Source: RFPW01 sp040401595 (GTDB lineage Bacteria; Pseudomonadota; Gammaproteobacteria; Burkholderiales; Burkholderiaceae_E). Taken from it: a DNA stretch of 64,000 nucleotides. Both the position numbers and the translations under genes were made by a program. Numbering within the stretch: the stretch's first letter is position 1; each line of letters begins with the position of its first letter. Positions 27,036 through 34,516 of this stretch are shown here, piece after piece. The stretch spans positions 73,547 to 137,546 of the forward strand of contig JBBAOE010000006.1 of the NCBI GenBank assembly GCA_040401595.1. Reading direction: 5' to 3'. Below the pieces are notes generated by a model. That model ran no database searches, was not told the DNA's origin, and was given only the letters and a program-made list of their open reading frames with translations.

Positions 27036-27652
27036 TGAGTCTGGAACGTCCAAAATCCTACGCGATGATGTGGCTGGTGCTGGCCATCTGTGCTGCACCG
27101 GTGATTGCCTCGTATGCCCTGTATTTCTGGGTACGCCCTGATGGTCGAACCAACTATGGGGAGTTGTTGGATCCCCAGCGCGAATTGCCCGCGCTCGACC
27201 TGACGGCGCTCGATGGGCGCAAGGCCGGATGGTCACAATGGCGAGGGCGCTGGATCCTGTTGACCGTAGCGCCCGCGGACTGCCCAGGCGACTGCGCCGA
27301 GCGGCTCTACGTGATGCGTCAAGTGAGGCTGACGACGGGTAAGGACCAGGATCGTATCGAGCGGGTCTGGCTCTTGACCGATGATCGCGCGCCGGCGCCA
27401 GCGCTGATTGCGCAACACGACGGTTTGAACGTCGTGCGGCTAGCGTCGGCGTCCGGTCTGGCAGATTCATTTCCACCGGCTGCCGGGTCAGCGGACGCGC
27501 CTGCTCTGACGGAACCCGGTGCGCCGCCCCAGGGCCATATCTTTGTTGTCGATCCGCTGGGCCACGTGATGATGCGTTTTCCCCTGGGGGTTGACCCGAA
27601 CCGGATGAAAAAAGACATTGCTCGCCTGTTGCGGGCCAGTCGGGTCGGCTAA
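27035..27652 (+). CDS. membrane-anchored SCO/thioredoxin-like oxidase assembly protein
   Basis: A 205-residue protein with one N-terminal membrane helix (MMWLVLAICAAPVIASYALYFWV) and a thioredoxin-like domain. The motif APADCPGDCAERLYVMRQV holds a C-x3-C pair as in SCO copper chaperones, and IFVVDPLGHVMMRFPLGVDPNRMKKDIARLL is the SCO-like C-terminus. Burkholderiales carry this gene between SURF1 and ctaA. It may act in copper delivery or thiol reduction for CuA/CuB assembly. ATG 27035 (after GAGAG) is used; a TTG lies one codon earlier. Confidence 0.8.
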   Translation: MSLERPKSYAMMWLVLAICAAPVIASYALYFWVRPDGRTNYGELLDPQRELPALDLTALDGRKAGWSQWRGRWILLTVAPADCPGDCAERLYVMRQVRLTTGKDQDRIERVWLLTDDRAPAPALIAQHDGLNVVRLASASGLADSFPPAAGSADAPALTEPGAPPQGHIFVVDPLGHVMMRFPLGVDPNRMKKDIARLLRASRVG

Positions 27653-27687
27653 GCAACGTGAAGCTGAGGTGAACAAGGGATGAAGAC

Positions 27688-28683
27688 ATGTATCGCAAGC
27701 TGATCCTGCTCGCCGTGATGGTGACGCTCTGCCTGATTCCATTTGGGGCCTGGGTCCGTCTGACGGATGCGGGATTGGGGTGTCCGGACTGGCCCGGCTG
27801 TTATGGCAAGCTCTCGCCAACCCATGCCATTGACGAGATCAGTCGTGCGGTCGGCGAGCAGGGGGGCGAACACGGTCCGGTGTCCCTTGGCAAGGCCTGG
27901 CGCGAGATGGCGCATCGCTATGTCGCCTCCGCCCTGGGATTGCTCCTGCTGATCATTGCGGCATGGGCGGTTGCGCGACGTCAGGCCTTGCGGCAGGGCC
28001 CTGGCCTTGCACTGGCCATCGTCGCGCTCGTGATCCTGCAGGGACTGTTTGGCAAATGGACCGTGACCCTGCTGCTCAAGCCCGCGATCGTCACCGGTCA
28101 TCTGATCGGCGGCATGACCTTACTGGCGCTTCTGACCTGGCTAGCCATGCGCCAGATGACAGGCTGGTTGCGACCCGTCGATCCGGAGCCGCTCGCCCGA
28201 TTGCTGCCCTATGCACGGGCGGGCTTGGCGCTGTTGGCAATTCAGATCGTGTTGGGCGGCTGGGTGAGCACCAATTATGCGGCGCTCGCCTGTCGCGATC
28301 TACCCACCTGTCAGGGCAGTTGGTGGCCGATCATGAATTTTGCCGACGCGTTTCATATCGGGCGCGAACTCGGTAAGACCGTGACGGGCGATGGCTTGTC
28401 GCTCGAGGCGCTGACCGCGATTCACTGGGTCCATCGGCTGGGCGCAGTCGTGATTACACTCTGGATTGCCGCGCTGGCGCTAGCGACCGCGCGCGCTGGT
28501 GCCCCCGGATTGGGTCTTGCGCTGGCGGGTGGATTGGCTGCCCAACTCGCGCTAGGGATCTCAAACGTGGTGTTTGGATTGCCCTTACCCGTTGCTGTCG
28601 CGCATAACGCCGGTGCAGCGGTGCTGCTGGTGGTCCTCGTGGTGCTAAACTTTCAGGCACATCTCGCTGTGCGGATCCAATGA
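27688..28683 (+). CDS. ctaA: haem A synthase
   Basis: Oxidises the haem O methyl group to formyl, giving haem A for the aa3 oxidase. COX15/CtaA family, 331 residues, eight membrane helices. The opening GAWVRLTDAGLGCPDWPGCYG is a family hallmark with the paired Cys; haem-ligand histidines are in MAHRYVAS, VTGHLIGGM, AIHWVHRLGA and VAHNAGA, and the second Cys pair is in LACRDLPTCQG. Its stop overlaps the ctaB start (ATGA). Confidence 0.95.
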   Translation: MYRKLILLAVMVTLCLIPFGAWVRLTDAGLGCPDWPGCYGKLSPTHAIDEISRAVGEQGGEHGPVSLGKAWREMAHRYVASALGLLLLIIAAWAVARRQALRQGPGLALAIVALVILQGLFGKWTVTLLLKPAIVTGHLIGGMTLLALLTWLAMRQMTGWLRPVDPEPLARLLPYARAGLALLAIQIVLGGWVSTNYAALACRDLPTCQGSWWPIMNFADAFHIGRELGKTVTGDGLSLEALTAIHWVHRLGAVVITLWIAALALATARAGAPGLGLALAGGLAAQLALGISNVVFGLPLPVAVAHNAGAAVLLVVLVVLNFQAHLAVRIQ

Positions 28684-29627
28684 ATCAGGCAGTCTCGATG
28701 TCCCAGAGTTGGCGGCAAACCGCCGTCCAGTATCTTGAGCTCACCAAGCCTCGGGTGGTCTTGCTGGCGGCTTTTTGCGCAGTCATCGGTATGTTGCTGG
28801 CCACCGATACGGGGGTTCCCGTGCGGATTTTGCTGGCCGGCACGGCCGGTATTTCCCTCCTGGCGGGGGCCGGATTCACGTTCAATTGTCTGGTTGAGCG
28901 CAGTATTGACGCCAAGATGGCGCGCACCCGCGCGCGCCCCTTCCCCCGCGGTACGGTTGGCGTTACCCAGTCACTGATCTTCGCAGGCGTGCTCGGCGGG
29001 ATGGGTGCGACGCTCCTACTGGTCTTTGTCAACGCCTTGACGATGTGGCTCACGCTGGCGACCTTTGTGGGCTACGCGGTGGTCTACACGGTCCTGCTCA
29101 AGCCGGCAACGCCGCAGAACATTGTGATCGGCGGTGCCTCTGGTGCGATGCCACCCGTACTGGGTTGGGCGGCTGTGGCCAATGATGTTCCCGCGCAGGC
29201 CTGGCTGCTTTGCCTGATTATTTTCGTTTGGACCCCACCGCATTTCTGGGCCCTGGCCTTGTATCGGGTTGAGGACTACCGGCATAGCGGCCTGCCCATG
29301 TTGCCGGTCACCCACGGCTCCCGATTTACGCGGCTTCAGATCCTGTTGTATTCGGTACTGTTGCTGGCAACGACGACCTTGCCCTATCTGATCCAGATGA
29401 GCGGCCTGTTCTATCTGCTTGCCCAACTGGTGCTGGGCGGTATTTTTATTTATTACGCTTGGCGGCTCTGGGTGGATTATTCCGATGCCTTAGCGCGGCG
29501 AACCTTCAAATATTCGATTCAATATCTGGGGTATTTGTTCGCGGCCCTGCTCGTCGATCATTGGATTGATCCATGGTTCTCGACGCAGTTGGTGGAGCGG
29601 TTCGGTCTGGTTGGCGGAGCGAGTTGA
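28680..29627 (+). CDS. ctaB: protohaem IX farnesyltransferase (haem O synthase)
   Basis: UbiA-family prenyltransferase that adds a farnesyl group to haem B, making haem O for CtaA. 315 residues, about nine membrane helices. The first Asp-rich substrate loop is NCLVERSIDAKMARTRARPFP and the conserved TPPHFWALALYRVEDYRHSGLPMLPV segment contains the second. Start at ATG 28680 overlaps ctaA by 4 bp; an internal ATG (residue 7) is possible. Directly followed by the SCO gene. Confidence 0.95.
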   Translation: MNQAVSMSQSWRQTAVQYLELTKPRVVLLAAFCAVIGMLLATDTGVPVRILLAGTAGISLLAGAGFTFNCLVERSIDAKMARTRARPFPRGTVGVTQSLIFAGVLGGMGATLLLVFVNALTMWLTLATFVGYAVVYTVLLKPATPQNIVIGGASGAMPPVLGWAAVANDVPAQAWLLCLIIFVWTPPHFWALALYRVEDYRHSGLPMLPVTHGSRFTRLQILLYSVLLLATTTLPYLIQMSGLFYLLAQLVLGGIFIYYAWRLWVDYSDALARRTFKYSIQYLGYLFAALLVDHWIDPWFSTQLVERFGLVGGAS

Positions 29628-29632
29628 TCACC

Positions 29633-30262
29633 GTGCGCTCTCGTGCGCTCTGGTTCGGTGGTTTATGTGCCCTCGCCTGGAGCCTGGCAGGTTGTGGGAA
29701 AACGACACCGGCCACGGGCGGTGCGTCCGCCAATGCCACGGCTGCGACGGCATCGTTTCGTCATGTGGATATCACAGGGGCCGCATACGCTCAGGATCTG
29801 ACGGGTCTGGTGGATTCTCAGGGAACTGCGCGCAGCATGGCCGATTGGCGCGGCAAGGCCGTCTTGGTCTTTTTCGGCTACACCCGTTGCCCCGATGTCT
29901 GTCCGACGACGCTTCAGGAAGCGGCCGAAGCGTTACGCCTGCTCGGTGACCAGGCCGAGCGGTTTCAGGTGGTGTTTGTGACGCTGGATCCCGCCCGTGA
30001 TACGCCCGAACTGCTTGAGCGCTATGTGAAGTCGTTCAACCCCGGGTTTCTCGCCCTGCACGGCGATGTGGCGGCGACCCGCCAGGTCGCGCAGCGCTTC
30101 AAAGTCTTCTTCGAGCAGGTCGACGGCAAGTCACCGGGTAATTACACCCTGGATCACACAGCAGCCAGTTTTGTCTTCGATCCGCAGGGCCGAGTGCGCC
30201 TGTACGTGCGCAATGGACAGGGCCCGGAAGCGCTGGTGCACGATCTCAAGCAACTGCTCTGA
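29633..30262 (+). CDS. SCO family copper chaperone lipoprotein
   Basis: SCO1/SenC-type protein that metallates the CuA site. GTG 29633, 5 bp after ctaB, begins a lipoprotein signal with lipobox SLAGC; the mature part has the copper-binding FFGYTRCPDVCPTTL (C-x3-C), TLDPARDTPELLERYVKSF and the ligand His in NYTLDHTAASFVFDP. The 209-residue length is usual. It is the last gene of the oxidase biogenesis run and convergent with rpoH. Confidence 0.93.
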   Translation: MRSRALWFGGLCALAWSLAGCGKTTPATGGASANATAATASFRHVDITGAAYAQDLTGLVDSQGTARSMADWRGKAVLVFFGYTRCPDVCPTTLQEAAEALRLLGDQAERFQVVFVTLDPARDTPELLERYVKSFNPGFLALHGDVAATRQVAQRFKVFFEQVDGKSPGNYTLDHTAASFVFDPQGRVRLYVRNGQGPEALVHDLKQLL

Positions 30263-30295
30263 GGCGCCGCAGCGCGCCGGCTTGCTGCGCGGGAA

Positions 30296-30313
30296 CTGAG
30301 CCGCTTGGCTCAG
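30296..30313. terminator. hairpin between convergent SCO and rpoH genes
   Basis: CTGAGCC, loop GCTT, GGCTCAG: a perfect seven-pair stem placed between two converging genes. There is no T tract on either side, so it is a possible bidirectional terminator rather than a standard one. Confidence 0.4.
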
Positions 30314-30322
30314 CCGCCACGT

Positions 30323-31240
30323 TCAGCCCGTGAGCTCTGCGCGCATGGTTTTCAGCGCTTTTGATTCGATCTGACGAATCCGCTCGGCCGACACGCCAAA
30401 CTCGGCGGCCAGATCGTGCAGCGTACAGGCTCCGCCCTCGGTGTCGTCGACAAGCCAGCGGGATTCCACGATGCGGCGGCTTCGGGGATCGAGGCAGGCG
30501 AGTGCCCGTAACAAGCCTTCGCCTTGCAGCCGATCGCGGGCCCGTGATTCGAGGATCTGCGTCGGTTCAGTGCCATCGGCTTTCAGCCAGGCGATCGGGC
30601 TCGAGGATTCGCCGTCGTCGTCGCTGCTGCTTTCAATCGGAACATCGCGTCCTGCCAGTCGCGATTCCATCTCGACCACGTCCTCGCAACGCACATCCAG
30701 GGTTCGGGCGATGGCGTCGATCTCGCCTGGATCAAGCGTCGTCGAATCCCGTTTCATCGAACGCAGGTTGAAGAACAGTTTGCGTTGCGCTTTGGTCGTC
30801 GCGACCCGAACCAGGCGCCAGTTGCGCAGCACATATTCGTGAATTTCCGCCTTGATCCAGTGCAGCGCGAAGGACACCAGACGAACGCCCCGCTCGGGGT
30901 CGAATCGGCGAACGGCCTTCATCAGGCCGACGTTGCCTTCCTGGATCAGATCGGCGTGTGGGAGCCCGTAGCCGAGGAACTGGCGTGCAACGCCAACCAC
31001 GACCCGCAGGTGGGACATGACCAGGCGTCTTGCGGCATCGAGGTCGCCCTCATCGCGCAGTCGGCGGGCAAATTCGGTTTCTTCCTCGAGGGTGAGCAGC
31101 GGGATCCGGTGAACGGCCGAGATGTAGGCGTCGAGGTTCCCCAGTGCGGGCAGCCCGAACCCGGCGCCAGCTAACGGTGCCAAGCTTGCGTGGTTCGAGG
31201 GCGAGCGGTCGGACAAGGGAAGCGCGGCAGTCTGAGTCAT
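30323..31240 (-). CDS. rpoH: RNA polymerase heat-shock sigma factor (sigma-32)
   Basis: Alternative sigma factor for heat-shock promoters, 305 residues. Region 2 shows LIQEGNVGLMKAVRRFDPERGVRLVSFALHWIKAEIHEYVLRNWRLV and the RpoH box follows in TTKAQRKLFFNLRS; region 4.2 ends LAAEFGVSAERIRQIESKALKTMRAEL. The ATG at 31240 is chosen for its AAAGGAG ribosome site; an in-frame start at 31264 would lose it. A perfect CIRCE operator lies 40 bp upstream, so the gene is likely repressed by HrcA. A Ser/Asp-rich insert (SSSDDDGESSS) lies between regions 3 and 4. Confidence 0.95.
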   Translation of the reverse strand: MTQTAALPLSDRSPSNHASLAPLAGAGFGLPALGNLDAYISAVHRIPLLTLEEETEFARRLRDEGDLDAARRLVMSHLRVVVGVARQFLGYGLPHADLIQEGNVGLMKAVRRFDPERGVRLVSFALHWIKAEIHEYVLRNWRLVRVATTKAQRKLFFNLRSMKRDSTTLDPGEIDAIARTLDVRCEDVVEMESRLAGRDVPIESSSDDDGESSSPIAWLKADGTEPTQILESRARDRLQGEGLLRALACLDPRSRRIVESRWLVDDTEGGACTLHDLAAEFGVSAERIRQIESKALKTMRAELTG

Positions 31241-31279
31241 CGGACTGGAACTCCTTTCTGGCAATCAGATGGGCCCATT

Positions 31280-31306
31280 TTAGCACTCCAATCGATCGAG
31301 TGCTAA
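31280..31306 (-). promoter_or_regulatory. CIRCE operator (HrcA site) of rpoH
   Basis: TTAGCACTC - nine bases - GAGTGCTAA: identical in both arms to the CIRCE consensus bound by the repressor HrcA. On the coding strand the right arm runs into TAAAAT, which with TTAGCA 18 bp upstream could be the promoter itself, so HrcA would cover it. It lies 40 bp before the rpoH start. Confidence 0.93.
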
Positions 31307-31346
31307 GCGGCGTGTCCCCGAGTGGCCTGAGATCGGTCCGTGTGCT

Positions 31347-32483
31347 TCAGGGACGTGTGCCGGCATCCAGCAGCGCGGTCACGAACTCCTGCGCCGAAAA
31401 GGCTTGCAGATCGTCGACGCCTTCACCCAGTCCGATGAAGTAGACCGGGATGGGCTGCGCCCGGCGCGTATGCGCCAGTGCAACGATGGCGCCCCCCTTG
31501 GCTGTGCCGTCCAATTTGGTGACGAGAAGTCCGGTCAAGGCGACAGCCGCATCAAACGCCGCGACCTGGGCCAGCATGTTCTGTCCGGTATTGCCATCGA
31601 GCACCAGGAGCGCCTCGTGGGGGGCTCCGGCAAGCGCTTTGCCAATGACTCGGCGGACCTTGCGCAGTTCCTCCATCAGGTGGGTCTGGGTGGGTAAGCG
31701 GCCTGCGGTATCCACCATGACGATATCGGTGCGCCGCGCGATACCGGCTGAAACCGCATCAAAGGCCACTGCACCCGGGTCTGCGCCGTCCTGGGCAATG
31801 ACGGCAACGTCATTGCGGGCCCCCCATTCGGCCAACTGGGCTCGTGCGGCGGCCCGAAACGTGTCGCCTGCAGCCAACAGAACCGACTTGTGTTCGCGCC
31901 GCAACAGGTGGGCCAATTTGCCGATCGAGGTGGTTTTCCCCGCGCCGTTCACGCCGGTCACCATCCAGACCTGCGGGGTCGGCCGATCGAGGTCGATCGG
32001 CGCTTCCAGCGGCAGCAGTAATTCCGTGAGAATTGCCCGCAGCGCCTGGCGTACATCTTCGCCGGTCTCGAGGCGTTCGCGTTTGACGCGCTCGCGCAGG
32101 CGCGCGAGGAGCCAGGTGGTGGTTTCGATGCCGGTGTCCGCGGTCAGTAGCGCCGTTTCGAGATCTTCGAAGAGTGTTTCGTCGATCCGGGTCAGGCCGA
32201 AGAGACCGGCCAACTGCCCGCTGGTTCGGCTCAAGCCCTGACGAAGCCGACTGATCCATCCGGTTCGCGATGGCGCTTGCGGCGCGGGCATCGATTCGCC
32301 AGGTGCTTCGACGATGCGAGCGGGCGTCGCGTCGGTGCTGGCCCGGCCAGCGGGTCCGAGGACCGGTGCCGGTTCGGATCCCCGGGGGGGCAGGCCCGGG
32401 ACCGGATCCGCTGCCGCAGGGGAGGGTCTGGGAGGCTCCGGGGTCGGAGGCACCGGTTTTTTGCGGCGCAGGAAGCCGAACAT
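31347..32483 (-). CDS. ftsY: signal recognition particle receptor FtsY
   Basis: GTPase receptor that docks the SRP-ribosome complex at the membrane. 378 residues: a basic start (MFGFLRRKKP), a Pro/Ala-rich linker to about residue 80 in place of the long acidic A domain of enteric FtsY, then the N domain and the G domain with GVNGAGKTTSIGKLA (P-loop), DTAGRLPTQ, TKLDGTAKGG and the closing IPVYFIGLGEGVDDLQAF. It is upstream of rpoH on the same strand, with the CIRCE/promoter between, and divergent from rsmD. Confidence 0.95.
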   Translation of the reverse strand: MFGFLRRKKPVPPTPEPPRPSPAAADPVPGLPPRGSEPAPVLGPAGRASTDATPARIVEAPGESMPAPQAPSRTGWISRLRQGLSRTSGQLAGLFGLTRIDETLFEDLETALLTADTGIETTTWLLARLRERVKRERLETGEDVRQALRAILTELLLPLEAPIDLDRPTPQVWMVTGVNGAGKTTSIGKLAHLLRREHKSVLLAAGDTFRAAARAQLAEWGARNDVAVIAQDGADPGAVAFDAVSAGIARRTDIVMVDTAGRLPTQTHLMEELRKVRRVIGKALAGAPHEALLVLDGNTGQNMLAQVAAFDAAVALTGLLVTKLDGTAKGGAIVALAHTRRAQPIPVYFIGLGEGVDDLQAFSAQEFVTALLDAGTRP

Positions 32484-32543
32484 CGGGTGTCTCGTTCAAA
32501 GGGGGTGGGGTAACAATGCCACTAGCACGCTACACTCTAAACG

Positions 32544-33185
32544 ATGGTATCAAATGTCCATTCGGCGCCATCGGCGAGGGTCCGCATCATTGGCGGTCAA
32601 TGGCGTCGCACCTGGATTCCGGTTGCTTCGGTGCCCGGCTTGCGCCCCACCCCTGACCGAGTACGGGAGACGCTATTTAACTGGCTCGGACAGGATCTCG
32701 AGGGCTGGCGCGTTCTCGACCTCTTCGCCGGGACCGGCGTCCTTGGATTTGAGGCGGCTTCGCGCGGGGCGCTCAGCGTCTTGATGGTCGAGCGGGATCC
32801 CCGTGTTCTCGAGGCCTTGCGGGCCGTGCGCCACCGCCTCAATGCAACGCAGGTTGCTGTCGAGGCGGGCGACGCTTTCGTGATGGGCGGCCGACTGGCA
32901 CTTGCCCACCCCCGAGGGTTCGATCTGGTTTTACTCGATCCCCCTTATGGGGCTGGCTGGCTCAAGCGGGTTCGCCCCCTGCTGGGACCCTTGTTGGCCG
33001 ATGGCGGTTGGGTCTATCTTGAGGCGGAGGCGGCGCTCGCGACCCAAGCTGGCGAGGCTGAGGCCTGGGCTGGCGCAGGCTTCACTCTGGTTCGCAGCGG
33101 GAGTGCCGGTCGCGTCCATTATCATTTGTTGAGATTTCAGTCATCGAGTTGCCATGAAGATTGCGGTTTATCCGGGAACGTTTGA
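32544..33185 (+). CDS. rsmD: 16S rRNA (guanine(966)-N2)-methyltransferase
   Basis: Methylates G966 of 16S rRNA. 213 residues with RIIGGQWRRTWIPV, RPTPDRVRETLFNWLG, the SAM loop VLDLFAGTGVLGFEAASRGA and the catalytic DPPY in VLLDPPYGAG. Its last ten codons overlap the coaD start (32 bp), so the end of the protein (SSSCHEDCGLSGNV) is encoded in the alternative frame of coaD. The rsmD-coaD pair next to ftsY is a common arrangement. The exact start (ATG 32544) lacks a clear ribosome site. Confidence 0.93.
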   Translation: MVSNVHSAPSARVRIIGGQWRRTWIPVASVPGLRPTPDRVRETLFNWLGQDLEGWRVLDLFAGTGVLGFEAASRGALSVLMVERDPRVLEALRAVRHRLNATQVAVEAGDAFVMGGRLALAHPRGFDLVLLDPPYGAGWLKRVRPLLGPLLADGGWVYLEAEAALATQAGEAEAWAGAGFTLVRSGSAGRVHYHLLRFQSSSCHEDCGLSGNV

Positions 33186-33717
33186 TCCCCTGACGCGGGG
33201 CCATGAAGATCTAGTGCGACGCGGGTCGCGCCTTTTTGATCGTCTGATCGTTGGGGTTGCCGACAGTCAGAGCAAACACCCGATTTTCAGTCTGCAAGAG
33301 CGGGTCGAGATCGCCCGGGAAGTCTTGGGGCATTACCCCAGCGTGGAGGTCCGTGGCTTTCGCGGTCTGTTGAAGGACTTTGTGCGTGCGCAGGGCGCCA
33401 ATATCATCGTCAGAGGTCTGCGGGCGGTGTCGGACTTTGAGTATGAATTTCAGATGGCCGGTATGAACCGATATCTGTTGCCCGAGGTCGAAACGATTTT
33501 CATGACCCCGACCGATCAGTATCAGTTCATCTCGGGCACCCTGGTGCGCGAAATCGCGCTGCTCGGTGGGGACGTCTCGAAGTTCGTCTTCCCTTCCGTC
33601 GAAGCCTGGCTGGTCAGCAAGCGGACCGAGCGTCCCGCAGCGCCCCATGAGCCCGGCCCCGACCCCGACCTCAAAGCCGATCCGGCAACGCCAGCGTCCC
33701 CGGCGCCTACCCCCTGA
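33154..33717 (+). CDS. coaD: pantetheine-phosphate adenylyltransferase
   Basis: Adenylates 4'-phosphopantetheine to dephospho-CoA. The nucleotidyltransferase motif TFDPLTRGHEDLVRRG, RGLRAVSDFEYEFQMAGMNR and ISGTLVREIALLGGDVSKFV cover the enzyme, which is complete by about residue 160. A further 27 residues (Pro/Asp/Ala-rich, GPDPDLKADPATPASP) extend beyond the family length and are probably disordered. Overlaps rsmD by 32 bp. Confidence 0.95.
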   Translation: MKIAVYPGTFDPLTRGHEDLVRRGSRLFDRLIVGVADSQSKHPIFSLQERVEIAREVLGHYPSVEVRGFRGLLKDFVRAQGANIIVRGLRAVSDFEYEFQMAGMNRYLLPEVETIFMTPTDQYQFISGTLVREIALLGGDVSKFVFPSVEAWLVSKRTERPAAPHEPGPDPDLKADPATPASPAPTP

Positions 33718-33760
33718 TGCGCCACGATGCCCAGCAGTCGTCGGACGAAGACGGATCGCC

Positions 33761-34015
33761 ATGGCGCTCCTGATCACAGATCAGTGCATCAATTGCGATG
33801 TGTGTGAGCCCGAGTGTCCGAATTCGGCCATTCGAATGGGCCCGGAGATTTATGAGATCGACCCGATGCGCTGCACCGAGTGCGTTGGCCATCATGAGGA
33901 GCCGCAGTGCCGGCAGGTGTGTCCGGTGGACTGCATTCCGCTCAACCCTGACTGGATCGAAGGCCGGGACCAGTTACTGCTGAAGTTTCACCGACTTCAG
34001 CAGGAGCTTGGATGA
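33761..34015 (+). CDS. 2[4Fe-4S] ferredoxin, YfhL type
   Basis: An 84-residue ferredoxin with two cluster-binding Cys sets: CINCDVCEPECP and CTECVGHHEEPQCRQVCPVDC. The insert of about six residues between the second-set cysteines and the C-terminal helix (LLLKFHRLQQEL) are typical of the YfhL/Alvin ferredoxins with very low potential. ATG 33761 follows the coaD stop by 43 bp. Partner enzymes are not obvious in the window. Confidence 0.93.
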   Translation: MALLITDQCINCDVCEPECPNSAIRMGPEIYEIDPMRCTECVGHHEEPQCRQVCPVDCIPLNPDWIEGRDQLLLKFHRLQQELG

Positions 34016-34488
34016 ATCTGATTCTCTGGCGCCATGCCCACGCGCAGGACGGCCATCCCGATCTCGAACGGCCACTCACCGAATTAGGCCATCGTCAGGC
34101 GGCCCGCATGGCCGATTGGCTTCGCGAGCGTTTGCCCCCGGTGTTCCTCCTCGCGGTCAGCCCGGCTGAGCGGGCGCGGGCCACTGCGGCTGCATTGCAG
34201 GCTGTCACCGGTGCGGTCGCGATGCTGGAGCCGAGACTGGCGCCCGGATGCAAGGTTGCGGATTTGCTGGACGCCGTCCAGTGGCCGCAGGGGCCAGGCC
34301 ATGGTGAGCGTACGGTCGTGGTGGTTGGTCATCAGCCCAGTCTGGGTATGACGGCAGCCCATTTGCTTGCCGGGCAAACCGCCCTTTGGCGCGTGCGCCG
34401 GGGCGGTTTGTGGTGGCTGTCGCAGCGCGAGCATCACGGCCTTGTCGAGGTCGTGGTGCAGGCGGTGATCGGTCCGGAACTCGCCTGA
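34012..34488 (+). CDS. SixA-like phosphohistidine phosphatase
   Basis: A 158-residue histidine phosphatase with the RHG-type motif altered to LILWRHAHAQDG (catalytic His at residue 8), a SixA trait, and the second His in VVVGHQPSLGMTA. Short SixA-type proteins remove phosphate from protein phosphohistidines. It overlaps the ferredoxin stop by 4 bp and is convergent with ppx; the position next to ppx/ppk is common in Burkholderiales and suggests a link to phosphate or PTS signalling. Confidence 0.87.
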   Translation: MNLILWRHAHAQDGHPDLERPLTELGHRQAARMADWLRERLPPVFLLAVSPAERARATAAALQAVTGAVAMLEPRLAPGCKVADLLDAVQWPQGPGHGERTVVVVGHQPSLGMTAAHLLAGQTALWRVRRGGLWWLSQREHHGLVEVVVQAVIGPELA

Positions 34489-34516
34489 GCCCCTGCTGTT
34501 GATCTTCAGGTGGGTT

